This document shows positions 1-10,697 of a stretch of 64,000 nucleotides of DNA, piece by piece; the stretch's first letter is position 1, and each line of letters begins with the position of its first letter. A program made the position numbers and the translations under genes. The notes under the pieces are model-generated. The model made no database searches. It worked only from the letters and a program-made list of their open reading frames with translations, and was not told where the DNA came from. The stretch is from Isochrysis galbana (taxonomy: Eukaryota > Haptophyta > Isochrysidales > Isochrysidaceae). Location: the NCBI GenBank assembly GCA_018136815.1, contig CM030943.1, forward strand, positions 859,975 to 923,974, read 5' to 3'.

Positions 1-199
1 ATTTATAGTTATTTATAGTTATTTTGGGGAGTTTTTGTTGTTGTAAGGTGGTTGTCTCCCATTATTTATAGTCTGTGATGTGTCTCGGCACCAACCCTTA
101 ATTACAATTACAGTCAACGCCCACCATTCCACCCCCCGCGCCAGTTGTAGAAGCGAGTTACGAGGCCGAGAGTTACCACATTTTCCAAAGAGCTAGGGC

Positions 200-260
200 T
201 AGGGCGGTCAAACAGTGTTTTTTATAAGGGGTGAAAAAATGACCATCTCAGAATTGAGGA
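200..260 (+). repeat. Left-end copy of a TA-bounded inverted-repeat element
   Basis: The stretch begins TAGGGCGGTCAAAC and continues with a diverged GTGTTTTTTATAAGGGGTGAAAA. It matches the terminal repeats at 34118 (+) and 37705 (-) and the right-end copy at 35570. No partner end was found close by. The rest of 1-410 is A/T-rich and holds no gene I can support. Confidence 0.6.
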
Positions 261-410
261 AATTTGAGGATTTTTTTGGGAGAAAGTTCCCAATACACCC
301 AACTAGCACATATCCGGGGCCCATTAGGACCCGGACCCCCCCCTTGGGCCCCCACAACAAAACGTAATCAAAAACAAACAAAAGACGCTAAAATCGCAAA
401 AGCTTAAGAA

Positions 411-518
411 GCCCAACTTCGAACCGATGCCGGGCGCGCTGCGTGGCCGTTTTCGACGATCCATCCGGATGAGGGACCCCACCAGATACCACATACGCAT
501 ATCCCACCCGGATGGTCA
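411..518 (+). repeat. Retroelement-derived repeat, inverted copy at 56067-56190
   Basis: This segment is the reverse complement of 56067-56190 over about 108 nt with near identity. The 56 kb copy is longer only through two small internal duplications (about 7 and 8 nt). The segment ends where the integrase reading frame begins, so it may be upstream retroelement sequence or an older insertion. No function is assigned. Confidence 0.75.
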
Positions 519-1488
519 CGCCAATCGGGCAGGCCGCGCGCCGAACCCTCGACACGTACCTCCGCGCCTACCATGACCACCTTGGTCACCCAGGTGCGAC
601 AAAGATGTCTACCCTACTTCGTACTCGAGTGTACTGGCCTGGCTTGTCCGCCTCTGTATCGGAATACGTTCGAGAGTGCCACGAATGCACTCTTGGCAAA
701 CCGTTACCGCGACCGCTCGCCCTTCCATCCGGCCTTTCCATCGGTTCCTATCCATTCGACGTCGTCTATTGCGATATTCTTTCGATGGCGCCCTCTCACG
801 ATTTCGTGGCCGGCCGCTCCGGTTTTGATAAGCTGATTTTTTTCGTCGATTCTCTCTCTCGTTGGATTGAAGCTGAGCCTTGCAACGGTAACCCCTTGTC
901 CGCGAAATGTCTAGACGTCTTCATGCGTCTCATCGTATCTCGTTATGGAGTCCCTCGCCAACTTCGGACCGACGCCGGCTCGAATCTTTGCTCTCGATTA
1001 GTTGACCTAATTCTCAAAGCGACCGGCACGGACTTGAGCACTACTGAAGCCTATCGCCACGAAGGCGTAGGGCTAGTGGAAAGAGCTCAACAAACTCTCC
1101 TCACGATGACTCGAGTCTCCAATGAAGGCGGCGCCCATTGGGTCGATCACCTTCCGTTTCTCCTCATGTCTATGCGAGCGACCGCCGGTCGCGTCGTACC
1201 CAAGTCACCCGCGGCTATCTTGTTTGGCGGTCGGGAGTCGGGAGCTTCGTCTTCCAGCTCAACTTGCTGACCCTGCTCCTGTTCTCGAGTTGCTTCCATC
1301 TCGACCTCCATGCGATGCTGTCACCTACGCCACCGAGCTCAATAAGAAGCTTCTCGAGTCGTGGCGCTCCGCCCTCGAAAGTACTCAAGAAGCCCAACGT
1401 GAATCGATGCGCTCCGCCTCTCAAAAGTCTAAACTCGGTGTCACCTTCAAACCAGGAGACAGAGTTTGTCGTCGAATCCCTGGCCACG
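512..1488 (+). pseudogene. Ty3/gypsy-type retrotransposon integrase, frameshifted and truncated
   Basis: The reading frame from 512 encodes an integrase. It has a zinc-binding HHCC region (H21, H26, C56, C59 counting from the ATG at 512). The catalytic core has D88, D154 and E190, and the last two are separated by exactly 35 residues, the classic D,D35E spacing of retroviral-type integrases. The frame is lost just after the core: TCGGGAG occurs twice in tandem at 1231-1244, which adds 7 nt. In the shifted frame typical post-core sequence follows (a W-R-A-L-E region, then F-K-P-G-D-R-V) to about 1488, where LINE sequence takes over. No LTR, protease or reverse transcriptase of this element is in the window. 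It is therefore a dead fragment; family assignment is firm, the exact clade is not. Confidence 0.88.
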
Positions 1489-1964
1489 CCATGGGTAGGC
1501 AACCCAAGAAAAGGATAGATTTAGACGAGCTAAGACCCGCATTTCACATAAGCGACAAAGGCAGGCTCAAACCCAGCGAGGAGCTAGCCAAGCTAGCCGC
1601 CAAACTGGGAATCGAGCACGCTGTCCAAGAGACCGTGCAAGGTGAGGAGGACGAATGAATCACATAGGCAACCGATAAGAGAGGACACCACTAGAGGCAA
1701 CGCAGCCCAGACGGGACCCAACCACCAAAACACGGCCGGGAAGACAAGACACACGCGAGAGCAAGACCAAAAGGCCCGCCCAAACCCCACACTCCAAACC
1801 AGACCTCATGTAGTGCACAGAGGTCGGACCCCGGAAACCAAAGAAAAAGGAAAGAAGGGGGGCAGGCGAGGAGGTGGAGGGAAGGGAGGTAAGGGCGATG
1901 GGAATAGAGCTGGAAAGCCCGGTAGACGGTAGGTGTGTAGCCCTGAATCTTCAGATTTTTTTTA
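1489..1964 (+). mobile_element. LINE 3' end, copy 1 (C-terminus of ORF2 plus 3' UTR)
   Basis: From the ATGGGTAGGCAACC at about 1490 the sequence encodes G-R-Q-P-K-K-R-I, then D-E-L-R-P and D-K-G-R-L-K-P-S-E-E-L, ending at the stop at 1656-1658. The same C-terminus lies on the minus strand of the LINE copy at 16611-17535. The following 300 nt (GGTCGGACCCCGGAAACC, then a purine-rich stretch) recur in copies at 16.6, 18.6, 27.5 and 36 kb. The copy ends with GTGTAGCCCTGAATCTTCAG and a run of T. It abuts the gypsy integrase directly, so one retroelement has landed in another. Confidence 0.8.
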
Positions 1965-3304
1965 AACTTAGTTGGGGGCCTCTGCCATAAGGCATAAGGC
2001 ATGCCCATGGAGGATGTAGCAGTGTGGTCGTGGTGGTGGAGTGGTGGAGTCTGCAGCCTGCCTCCACCCATGGGGGTGGCCAGCATGGCTGCCTTGCTGG
2101 GTGTGGCCGAGGCCACGGGCCGCGAGGTGCGACCGGGGTCGCACACTGCTAGTACCAGGGCTAGTGAGAGTAGTGGTACTAATGCTCAGCTATATTATTA
2201 TTATTAATAATTAGTATGCTACGTGCTACGTGTAGTAAGTAGTAAGTAGTGGTTCCACTAGCCGCGAGTGCGGTAAGACTATTAGAAGGTTTTTTATTCG
2301 ACTTCCTCTTCTCTCCTCCTCGTCCTCTTCTCGTTTGTTTTTTTTTCGAGGCGGTGTGCGACTTGCTTCCAGAAAGGCTTTCATTCGGTATGATTGCGAG
2401 GGCCGTGCACCCCTCCCAAGCCGAGTGCGAGGAGAAGGTAGTCTCGCTTGTTGTTTTTGTCATTAATTTACTTCACGTCGTAAAAATGTAGATATATAGA
2501 TATGCAGGGATGTATAGCTCATCGGTAATGCCGGTAACATGATCGTAATACGTATTATGTGCTAATATAAGAAGTATTTCGTAGTAGTAGTATGTAGTAT
2601 TAGCAGTAATTAGTAATGGCACTTGTGAACAGCACGTCCTTAGTGATATTGGAGATTGGATCTGTCGTGTTCATGCGATAGGCTTGCTGATGGTTTCCGT
2701 ATCAAATAACAAGCTGTAATGCTAATTGTTACTAATAATCCACACCAACCTATCCAAAACCCATACGTATGGCAGCTCTGGCCGCCGCCGCAACGCACAA
2801 CCATGCACCAAGCTACTCGACAGTTAAGTAGTGCCTAGAGTAGTGCGGCGGCGCGCAGGCTACACATCCGCGCCATTCATGCACGCCACCGGCAAGATGG
2901 AGTGGACCTGGTACTACCTATGTGCGCCAGCCGACACCGACGCGGAGGCCGACATGGCCGCTCGAACGGGGGCCTCACCTGGCGGGCAACTGAGCAAACT
3001 GGCTTCCACGATTTCCGTTGTAGGAGCCGAGCGATAGCGCTCTTGGGCGAGCCAGCTTTGTTTGGAAATCGGCCCAGCGCCGGAAAGCTGGCGCAAGGCA
3101 TCGCCGAATCTCCCGCCCTTCTGCACGTTGGCGTGGACAAATCTACACGCAGGTGGCGCAGACAGGGGGAAATGGTCAAAGGCAACCAAATTCCGGGAAA
3201 CCATTTCATCCTTAGCTGCGGAACTTAAGTGCAACACGTGATCGCGACCCCTGCTCTGAAGGAGATCATCATTGGGACCTGACTCCCGATCAAATTCCGT
3301 CGAC
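1965..3304. other. Intergenic stretch without a supported gene
   Basis: No open frame here has recognisable domains. At 2259-2296 (+) there is a partial copy of the short repeat that ends TATTAAGAAGTTTTTT (here TATTAGAAGGTTTTTT), followed by a pyrimidine-rich stretch. Around 2500-2750 the DNA is A/T-rich with TAGTAGTA-like simple sequence. Confidence 0.5.
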
Positions 3305-4903
3305 TCAGAAGCGAAGGTGAGAGAGGCACCGCTCTGCACTCGCGCACCTCGTGGTGTGATCCCCGATGGTCGGCAGCATGTCGGTTAGGGTACAATTGCT
3401 CACCGCTTCTAGGAAGCGGTCAGTCGCACCCTCCCACGAAAGGGCCCGGCGCTCCTCCGGCGAGAGCGGCGTAGGCTCGGCTGTGAGCGCATACTCCAAC
3501 TTCTCCAGGAATTCGCGCGGGGTATCGTAGATGAGTGTGTTGCGGAAGTGCATGAAGAACTCGTTGGACGGATGGCGTTGCAGGACGACGAACTTGCCCA
3601 TCGCGAGCGCCTCAGCAGTAGTTGTTGAGAGGACCTCGGATTGCGATGGGTTGACGAAGGCCTTGTAGTGCCTCAGATGCGGGCTAGAGTGGTCGGTTGC
3701 CTTGAAGAAAGAGACGTCCACCCCGCTCCGCTTCACCTCCGCTTTCACATCCTCAAGGTCCTCGCCGCCCCCATATATGTCAATGTGGGTTAGCGGTAGC
3801 CCGAGCGATTTTTGCAGCTGCAAGTAGTCGAGGAGCAGGCGATGGCCCTTGGCCCAGAGCACCTTGCCCAGAAAGTATGCGCCAGAGCGACGCTGCAATG
3901 ATAGGCGTGTAGCCCGTCGACCGATATCGAGAAACTCAGCGCGGACCCCGTGCACGTTGCACACGACTGCTCGTGGAAGCGGCTGGATGGTGTCGGAGAG
4001 CTTGATGACCTTGTCACAGTAGGCGCCACACATCCACACATTCAATTTTTGCAAGACGGCAGCGTACGCCGAGCCCAGATACATCTTTGCGTAGTAGATG
4101 TAGTTAGTGTGCACGACACCCACGACGAGCTTGAAGCGGTGCCGCCAATTGGCGCCAGAATGGTACCAATTCAGATGCTCCGGTTCCTCCAACACACAGA
4201 TATCGCACTCGTCATCGGAGAAGACGCGCGTGATGTCACCCAGAGGAAGAATTGAGCCGCGATCTAGATCGTAACGCGCGGGGTAGAATCGAAGCTTGAA
4301 ATCGGCCTTGACTCCGCCACGATCTTGAAGCCAGCCACGGATGTGCCGCTCTTGCTCCTCTGGCCTAGAGAATTGCATCTTGCCGGGGAAGATGAGAGCC
4401 TGCTCTCGGGGGTGGAGCCATGGCACGGAGAGCGTGACGCGTTTGCCTGTCTTCGCTAAGTAGGCTGCGCGCAGGAGCGGGTTGATAGCAGTGCCCGTCA
4501 TCCACGGCAGCGCCGCTGTGGTGACAATGGCAATGTGGAAGTCCTCCATATTGATCACCTGGCTACGTATGCTGCTGAGATCGCCCCGCTTGTCTGCTCG
4601 CGCCCTGGCATGCTGGACGGCTGCGCCGGTTGCGAGGAGCAGAAGTGCGGGGTGCGCGCGTCTGAGCCAGCGGACAACCGTGCGTGTGGCACCACGAGTC
4701 CTGTTGACCAGGCTGAGCTCTGTCCTCTGCGCTCGCAGAGATGGTGGCTCGAGAGGCCCTCCTGGTGGGCGGTGAGGGCTCTGCGTGCTGGGCCGCGCGT
4801 CGTCGCGGCGCGAGCTGGCGGTGAAGGGCAGCTTGGCTGAGTGCACCCCGCACAGCACGAGCAGCACGAGCTGAAGGAGCATGACGCCTGGGGCGGCCGG
4901 CAT
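3305..4903 (-). CDS. DGD1: Digalactosyldiacylglycerol synthase (DGD1-like, GT4 family)
   Basis: Transfers galactose from UDP-galactose onto monogalactosyldiacylglycerol to make DGDG, a main plastid membrane lipid; in plants the enzyme sits at the plastid outer envelope. From about residue 122 the protein follows the DGD1 family closely: HIAIVTTAALPWMTGTA, then ILEEPEHLNWYHSG-type, VVGVVHTNYIYY, YCDKVIKLSDTIQ, VCNVHGV, a YFLGKVLWAKG block and the GT-B donor motif PSQSEVLSTTTAEALAMGK. The 532-residue frame has no intron. I chose the ATG at 4903 because MPAAPGVMLLQLVLLVLCGVHSA is a good signal peptide, followed by KLPF and a Ser/Arg/Pro-rich stretch; this is the bipartite targeting expected for a complex plastid. 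The open frame continues upstream, but it is low-complexity Arg/Glu-rich and is probably 5' UTR. Enzyme identity is firm; localisation is inferred. Confidence 0.93.
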   Translation of the reverse strand: MPAAPGVMLLQLVLLVLCGVHSAKLPFTASSRRDDARPSTQSPHRPPGGPLEPPSLRAQRTELSLVNRTRGATRTVVRWLRRAHPALLLLATGAAVQHARARADKRGDLSSIRSQVINMEDFHIAIVTTAALPWMTGTAINPLLRAAYLAKTGKRVTLSVPWLHPREQALIFPGKMQFSRPEEQERHIRGWLQDRGGVKADFKLRFYPARYDLDRGSILPLGDITRVFSDDECDICVLEEPEHLNWYHSGANWRHRFKLVVGVVHTNYIYYAKMYLGSAYAAVLQKLNVWMCGAYCDKVIKLSDTIQPLPRAVVCNVHGVRAEFLDIGRRATRLSLQRRSGAYFLGKVLWAKGHRLLLDYLQLQKSLGLPLTHIDIYGGGEDLEDVKAEVKRSGVDVSFFKATDHSSPHLRHYKAFVNPSQSEVLSTTTAEALAMGKFVVLQRHPSNEFFMHFRNTLIYDTPREFLEKLEYALTAEPTPLSPEERRALSWEGATDRFLEAVSNCTLTDMLPTIGDHTTRCASAERCLSHLRF

Positions 4904-5402
4904 GCGGCGCAAGCTCGAGCCCGCGAGTTTCAGTCTCCTTCTGTTCTCTCTGCTGCTTCCTTCACTTTCCCTCTCGGTCTCCCTCTCCCTCCCTCTACTC
5001 TGTTCTCTCTCTCTCGCCCCCCCCCCCTCTCGCTCTCTCGCTCTCTCTCTCCTCTTCTCTTGCTCGCTCGCACTCTTTCGCTTCCTCTTGGCCGACTTCC
5101 CTGTAGAGAGGGGTGCGACAGCCATAATACTGCGAGAGCGAGAGGAAGAGCAGCAAGCCGAGGAGAAAGAGAAGACCACCCTTTTCATCACGAATCTAGT
5201 GGAGCAGTAGAAGATAACTCCTACACCCACGAGCGAGCGAGAGCGTCCCCTCTCAGATGCTAATGGCGCATGTTGTAATCTACCGGCTCTCCAGTTCAAT
5301 TTTGTAGTTGTGAGGCGGAGCTGGGGCGCAATGGGGGGGGAGTGACGAAGTTTCCCCTCGCGCCCAACAACCGTGCATCAAAGACTGTGAAGCTGTGAAG
5401 GA
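4904..5402. promoter_or_regulatory. Purine/pyrimidine-asymmetric tract upstream of DGD1
   Basis: Plus strand 4935-5090 is nearly pure C/T (CTCTCTCTC with a C-run), so the DGD1 sense strand reads GAGAGA just before the start codon. Similar tracts precede SIN3, TPS, NUP96 and others in this window. It probably marks the 5' UTR or core promoter; no TATA box is evident. Confidence 0.4.
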
Positions 5403-5576
5403 CCTAGATGGGAAGTACGTATTCACCGTATTTGTACGTATGTATTTGGCTGTATTCGAAGCGCGTCCTGGGTTGAAGGCCTCGAATGTATTTGAAATGT
5501 ATTTGTATTTGGCCGGAGGCCAAATACATGTGTTTGGCCGTCTTTGCAGACCCCAGGACCGTATTTCCCATCTAGG
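5403..5576. mobile_element. Short TIR element with GTATTTG-word interior and 8-bp target duplication
   Basis: The element starts CCTAGATGGGAAGTACG and ends with the complement of CCTAGATGGGAAATACG, giving 17-bp inverted ends with one mismatch. It is bracketed by a perfect 8-bp direct repeat GTGAAGGA at 5395-5402 and 5577-5584. The 174-bp body is made of variants of GTATTTG/CAAATAC in both orientations. There is no coding capacity. Eight-bp duplications are typical of hAT-like and some other DNA transposons, so this is best read as a non-autonomous MITE. Confidence 0.85.
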
Positions 5577-5584
5577 GTGAAGGA

Positions 5585-6703
5585 GTGCGAGTTCGGTGTG
5601 GTGTGTGAGTGCAAAGAGTGGGAATGGGGAATGGGAATGGACGCAAGTATGACTAGACGGAGGCATGGAGAAATCAGGGTTGCTACTAAGCGCGGGCGGA
5701 ACCGGGAACCGGGGCGGGATGCGGGATGGGACGAGACGGACGAGGGAGGGGGGAGGGGTGCCCGGCCCGGCGTTGACCTCTCCCGAGCTCCCGAGCTCCC
5801 GAGTGCTCGGACGCGAGCTGTGTGACGGCAAGAGGAGACATGGGGTGGGAGCGGCAGCAATAGAACAGACAAAGATCAAAGATCGCGGCGAAATACGAAG
5901 AAAGAATTGCGTACCAACACGACACCAAGACCAAGGACAAACATAAACGAGCCGTTTACCGTTTACCCCAGTCAAAGGGGGAAGAACTGACGAAAGACGA
6001 AAGAACGAGGGGCGAGAAATGGAGACGGGCGAGAAGGAAATGAAGGGAGGTCAGGTTTACCTGTTCTTGTGTTTAGTGTTTAGACAGACTGTTTAGTGTT
6101 TAGGCGTAAATCTCCTCCGCTGAGGGAGAAGACTTCAGACTTCGAGAAGACTTGCTTCGCTCGCTGCTGGTGGTGGTGGTTGTCTTTCCACTATGCTACC
6201 CGCTGTGACGGCTCAGCAATTGGGCTGTTAAACTCGTTTCCGTTTTTGCCTGCATCTTCTGCACGTGCGCGACTGTTGGCGAGGGGGGGTTAGAGGCTCT
6301 AGTAGAGGGCCAAATGCCAGCTGTGAGAGTGAGAGTTGTATTTTGTACTCAACATGGATGTTGCCCAATGTTCTCCAGTGCTCGAAGCTTGGACCCTGGG
6401 AACACCACAGCTTTATGGGGTACTGAATCTTGTACACTAGTCAGCATAAGTATATCCAACAAAGCAGTACACAGTGCATCAAGCACGATTTTTTTTTCAC
6501 ATCAAGAGAAGGAGTGAAGAGGAACAGGAAAAGGGGATACGTAACAATGTCGTTAGAAGTCCCCCTGGTGCTCCTACAAGTTCAAGTGAAATAAGCAGGA
6601 AAGCCCGCAGGACGCCATGAAGCAGGCCAGGAGGACATCGGCATAATCATAAGCGATGACGATGAGTTTCGGCAGCTTCATATTCCAATCAATGCCGTGC
6701 GCC
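5585..6703. other. Intergenic stretch without a supported gene
   Basis: Nothing recognisable on either strand. The open frames are GC-biased shadows without domains. A G-rich run lies around 5735-5760. The 3' end of the S1P lyase gene begins immediately after. Confidence 0.5.
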
Positions 6704-8568
6704 TCAAGCGGGAGTCATAAGATCATCTCCGTCTGGACAGGCCGTCATTGTGTCAAGATACACTTTCGTAGTGTCTTCTAAGAAGCCTGCCGGCAGCGAG
6801 GCGGCCATGCCGTAAATGCCCGCGTTCCCTCCGCGGAACTCGTCGGGGTTCTCGCGCACTTTTGCAACCGCTGCACGTAGATCGGCGACGAAGTGCTCGG
6901 CATTATTAGCCGAAGGCAAAGTGAGCGCCAGATGAATGGCGGCAGGATTTTGCAGAGTGGCAAGCTCCCAACCGCCAATCTGATGCATGCAGTCGCCGAT
7001 GGAATAAACATTCAGTCCTGAGTCTTTCTTCACACCGAAGGCGACTACACACGCATCGGCCCGGCCGATGAGCTCCAGCTCGCCTATAGATGGGATCGCT
7101 GCGGCGATCGCGCGAGCGGCGCTCACAATCCGACGTGTCGAATCTATGTAGCCGGCCTCACCGTGGATCATCATCGCCGCCCAAGTGCCGGCAACGGGTC
7201 CTCCAGGGCGTGAACCCAACATCGTAGGGGTGGCATAGATACCTCCGGACCACTGCGTGGCAAATGTGTACATGTAGTGACGAAGCTCAATGGACCGAAA
7301 AAGCACAACGGATGCCCCTTTGGGCGAGAAGCCGTACTTGTGCGGGTCACACGAGATCGATGTGACACCTTTTACACGAAAATCGAAGGCATGCGGAGAG
7401 GCCAAGCCAGCCTTCTCAATGAAGGGGACAAGGAAACCGCCTAGGCAACAATCCACATGCAGGCCAATTCGATTCGAGATGGCGATCTCCGAGAGCGCCT
7501 CTATCGGGTCAATGGTACCTGTGGCATATTGAGGAGCAGAACCTACAAGTGCAACTGTATTGGAGTCGATCAGTCGTCGGACGTGGCCCAGATCGACGGA
7601 CTGCTCGGGAAAGGTACACCGCGCATGGCGTAGCTCGATGCCAAAATAATGGCAAGCCTGAAGCACGAAAGGGCATGGGTGGAATAGGATTCAGGCATGG
7701 GTGGAATAGGATTTCACGAACGGGATAGGATTGCACATCAGACTCACGCACTTATCTTCTGACGCTGTGGCGTCAGCAATGCGCCATGGGGTGCAACTGG
7801 TCGACAGGTCACTGCTTCTGGGCTGTTTGCTCAAATTTGTGCACCCACCTTGTCAAATGCGGCGTGGGCAGTGAGTGGCACAACAATGTTCGGGTGCGAG
7901 ATGCCCTTTGTTGCTTTGCCCCAGTCTCGGTAAGTCTTCATCGCCATGAGGATGGATTCGGTGCCGCCAGTCGTGAAGGCGCCACAGCTGGACGACGGCC
8001 CAGAGTACATGCGCAGCACCATTGCGATCACCTCTGCATCCATCTGGCGAGTTGCTGGATGCAGTGCTCCATGCAGAGGGTTGAAATAGGCAAACTGACC
8101 GTAGATGCGCCCTATGAGTGCCAAGTAATCCCTTTCGCCAATGTAAACTGCGCCTGTGATCTTACCCTCTTCCCAGTGGCGGCGGTCAAGCTCAGCCCGC
8201 TGGTCCATCAGCGCAATCAACTCGTCGGCTGGCATCCCCATCGCTGGGAGTTGCCTGCGCGGAACTGTGAGGTCTTTGAAGAGGGCCTTTCTCAGGTCAT
8301 TCCGCACCTTTGCCTTCCCCGCCTCTAGCTCACGTCGCACAGGTGGCAGGAGCTTGACATATGGCAGCGCTAGGTCGACTAGCCACTTTGCAATCCCGCC
8401 AGTGCGAGAGATGCGGTGAAGCCGCTGGGCGAGACGGAGGAGTGTAAGAAGCCCAAGCACTAGCTTTACAACTGACCACTGGTCATATTTGCGTAGTCGG
8501 TCAACAACGTATGCACGTGCCGATTCGTCCAGCCTGAATAAGGCTTGCCGTGCTAAAGTCAGAACCAT
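6704..8568 (-). CDS. Sphingosine-1-phosphate lyase, two exons
   Basis: PLP-dependent lyase that cleaves sphingosine-1-phosphate to a long-chain aldehyde and phosphoethanolamine, the exit step of sphingolipid breakdown; family members are ER membrane proteins. Exon 1 is 8568-7849 and exon 2 is 7657-6704. The 191-nt intron (GTGGGT...TTCAG) falls inside the motif HAAFDK/ACHYFGI and joins in phase 0. The product is 557 aa, normal for the family (about 540-590). It has a membrane segment near residues 35-55 (WSVVKLVLGLLTLLRL), the PLP fold motifs TTGGTESILMAMK and LVGSAPQYATGTIDPIEALSE, and the cofactor lysine (about residue 347) in SCDPHKYGFSPKGAS. I chose the ATG at 8568; the frame runs further upstream but without an ATG. 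An upstream exon cannot be excluded because a TGCTGCAG acceptor-like site sits just before the ATG. Confidence 0.93.
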
Positions 8569-9297
8569 CTGCCTCCCGTGATCTGCAGCAGCACAGGTGT
8601 GAGGGCCAGGGAACAGGAAGTGAGACAGCAAGAAAGTGGTGGCACTCCGTATGTGCTGTGTGGATTGGCCTCGTAAGACTGGGAGAGAGCCTCGAGAAAT
8701 GGATGGCGCCTTGTTTGTCGGCAGCGGTTGTATCCACGGGCAGTTGAGTCGGCGGGCCACCAGCCTAGGCAACAAGTTGCCCGAGGGGCCCGCCGCTGCC
8801 GCGTGTCGCTCATCGTGCTACGTGAGGCGAGTTTGGCATCATTGGCTCTCTCCCAGCGAGCGGCTGTGCGAGATTGGGCGTGAAGGTGTGGAGTGCGCGC
8901 ATGCAAATATGGCGCGATTGCGGCCGATCGGGCGGCCAGGCGGCGGGAACGGACCGAGGGGGGCGAGGGCGAGGGAGGGGCGAGAGGGGCGCACCCACCT
9001 ACCTGCGGGGGCTTCCTCGCGGACACGGAGGACACGAGGAAAGGGGCGGCCTCCGCGCCAACTATTGGTACAAACTCCAGTACTGCAGAGGTGGTTCTAA
9101 GTTCTAATGGTAATGGTTTTTACTATGGCGGGAACAGGCGGATGGCCTCGGGCCTCGGATGGTGGCCGCGCTGGCGCGCTGGCGGTGCGGCGGTGCCCAC
9201 CTCCCCGCCTCTGACTGCCCTTGCCCATGTATGGGGCCTAGGAATTCGGTAGTCAGTTGGGCCTGGGGCCAAGCTGGCACGGCTAGCGGCTAGCACG

Positions 9298-9365
9298 ATG
9301 CCAACAACCAACTGCCAACTGCAACTGCCAACTGCCGATTCCAATTGCCAATTGCAATTGCCTCT
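9298..9365. repeat. Degenerate CAACTGCC word-repeat patch
   Basis: About eight imperfect copies of CAACTGC/CAATTGC run in a row. One inverted copy (CAGTTGG) lies 40 nt upstream at about 9253. The layout resembles the word-repeat arms of the TIR elements elsewhere in the window, but I found no target duplication. Confidence 0.5.
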
Positions 9366-9610
9366 GCCTCTGCTAACCTCTCTTCTAGCACAAGCGCTCC
9401 GTATAGCGGATAGACTCGCTTAATCGCGCAAAGGCCACCGCCGCGACTCGCCCACCCACCCGACCCCAGCTCTCGGGCCCGCTGAACACGAACACAGCCA
9501 CATATCCCCCTGACGCAAAAGGACAACACAAGAACCGATAGCCCGATGGCGCAGGAGGAAGTAGAGGAAAAACCCATCGGGGATCGGAGCACACCGTCTG
9601 CTGCAGGAAA

Positions 9611-9757
9611 CCCCATACACCTAGCCCCTAAGTAGCGCACAAGCAAGGGGACGGGCCGCAAGGCAGGTGGAGGGGGGGCGAGAGTAGCGGGCGTGGCTGC
9701 ATAGCTAAGGTGCAGAGTCGGAGAGTCGCGCGCGCGGCGAGACTATTAAGAAGTTTT
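9611..9757 (+). repeat. Dispersed 135-bp repeat ending TATTAAGAAGTTTTTTTT (copy 1)
   Basis: The copy runs from AGCCCCTAAGTAGCGCAC through GGCCGCAAGGCAGGTGG, GCGGGCGTGGCTGCA and GCGCGCGGCGAGACTATT to AAGAAGTTTTTTTTT. Colinear copies lie at 40286-40424 (-) and 62748-62884 (-), with end fragments at 2259-2296 (+) and 50215-50262 (+). The T-run end could be a Pol III terminator or the tail of a small retroelement. I could not identify convincing A and B boxes. Confidence 0.7.
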
Positions 9758-10697
9758 TTTTTGACCTCTCTTCTCTCTCTCTCTCCCCTCTCCCCCCCAT
9801 GCCCAGGCATAGATGGGGCGGTCAATCAGTGATTCATAACTACTGACATGTGGGGGGCTGCATTTTTGACCGTTCGAGAAGACGGGGGCGCCAGAGCCAG
9901 GAGGGAAGGGCCGCGGCTCGCCGCTCGCCGCGGCCACTCGCTTCGGCGAGGAGAGATTAGCGCTCCTGGGCCCCTATTCACGAGTGCCCCCCCCCCCCCC
10001 CTGCGTTGCTTTTACCCGAAAGGGGTTTTCCCCCAGCGTGGAGCGTGGACTCCAGGAGAGGACGTGCTGGGGTGCACTGGGGGGAGGACAAAGCTATCGG
10101 GGGGAGGGGGCAGTGCCCCCTCCCCCGGTAGCACTCGGACACCTGGCTCGTCAGGCATGGCGGGATTCCGGGACGGAAAAGTTGTGTCCAATTAGCTAGT
10201 GGGGTTGGCTAGGATATAACATTAATTATTTTATTATTATTATGGGGCGGTGGCGGTGGGTGGTAGGGGGTGCTATTCGTTGTTAGCGCGGGGAGGCACT
10301 TGCCAGGGCAATAGAAATGGCAGGGGTTGGGGAGCATCCTTGGACACTCAGTGGAGAAGGAGAGGTGGAAAGTAGTAGTTTGAAATCCCATGGCCGATGG
10401 CCATGGCTACTTCTCAAATGTAGTGTTTGATCCAGCTAATTCTTTGACTCTTGACTCTCCCGCCTCGTTTCCTTTCTTGTGTGTGCCTTGTGCGTGGGTT
10501 TCATTTAAGCACTCGCAGATGAAGCAAGTGGCTTAGTTCTGGCCTCCAATGCTGCACTTGCCTCCCGTGCTGCTTCTTGGGGCTGACGACAACATGCCAA
10601 TATTCCGCCGGTGCTGACATGTTCATTTGTCGGGCACCGTAGTTCACATAGCTGAAGCTTCAAGCACGTTTACACTTGATGAGTCGTGGGGTGGATG

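Larger units (their letters stand above)
8569..10697. other. Long intergenic stretch with repeats only
   Basis: No gene is supported. Features seen: a GC-rich stretch (8900-9060); a patch of CAACTGCC/CAATTGCC word repeats at 9298-9365; the 135-bp repeat at 9611-9757; a long C-run at 9987-9999; and a local inverted pair of GGCGGTCA/TTTGACCG around 9815-9875. Two frames at 9848-10195 look like low-complexity shadows. Confidence 0.5.

Noticed and set aside
191-210. Telomere-like TAGGG repeats
   Set aside because: Only two imperfect units, and they belong to the end of the TA-bounded inverted-repeat family.
4904-5299. 132-residue N-terminal extension of DGD1
   Set aside because: The extension is Arg/Glu repeats encoded by a GA tract; the signal peptide at the later ATG is a better start.
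8569-8775. 69-residue extension of the S1P lyase
   Set aside because: No ATG in the extension; the ATG at 8568 aligns with the usual N-terminus and the membrane helix.
9298-9365. CRISPR-like array
   Set aside because: Units are 7-9 nt, imperfect, without spacers; the genome is eukaryotic. No CRISPR array elsewhere in the window.
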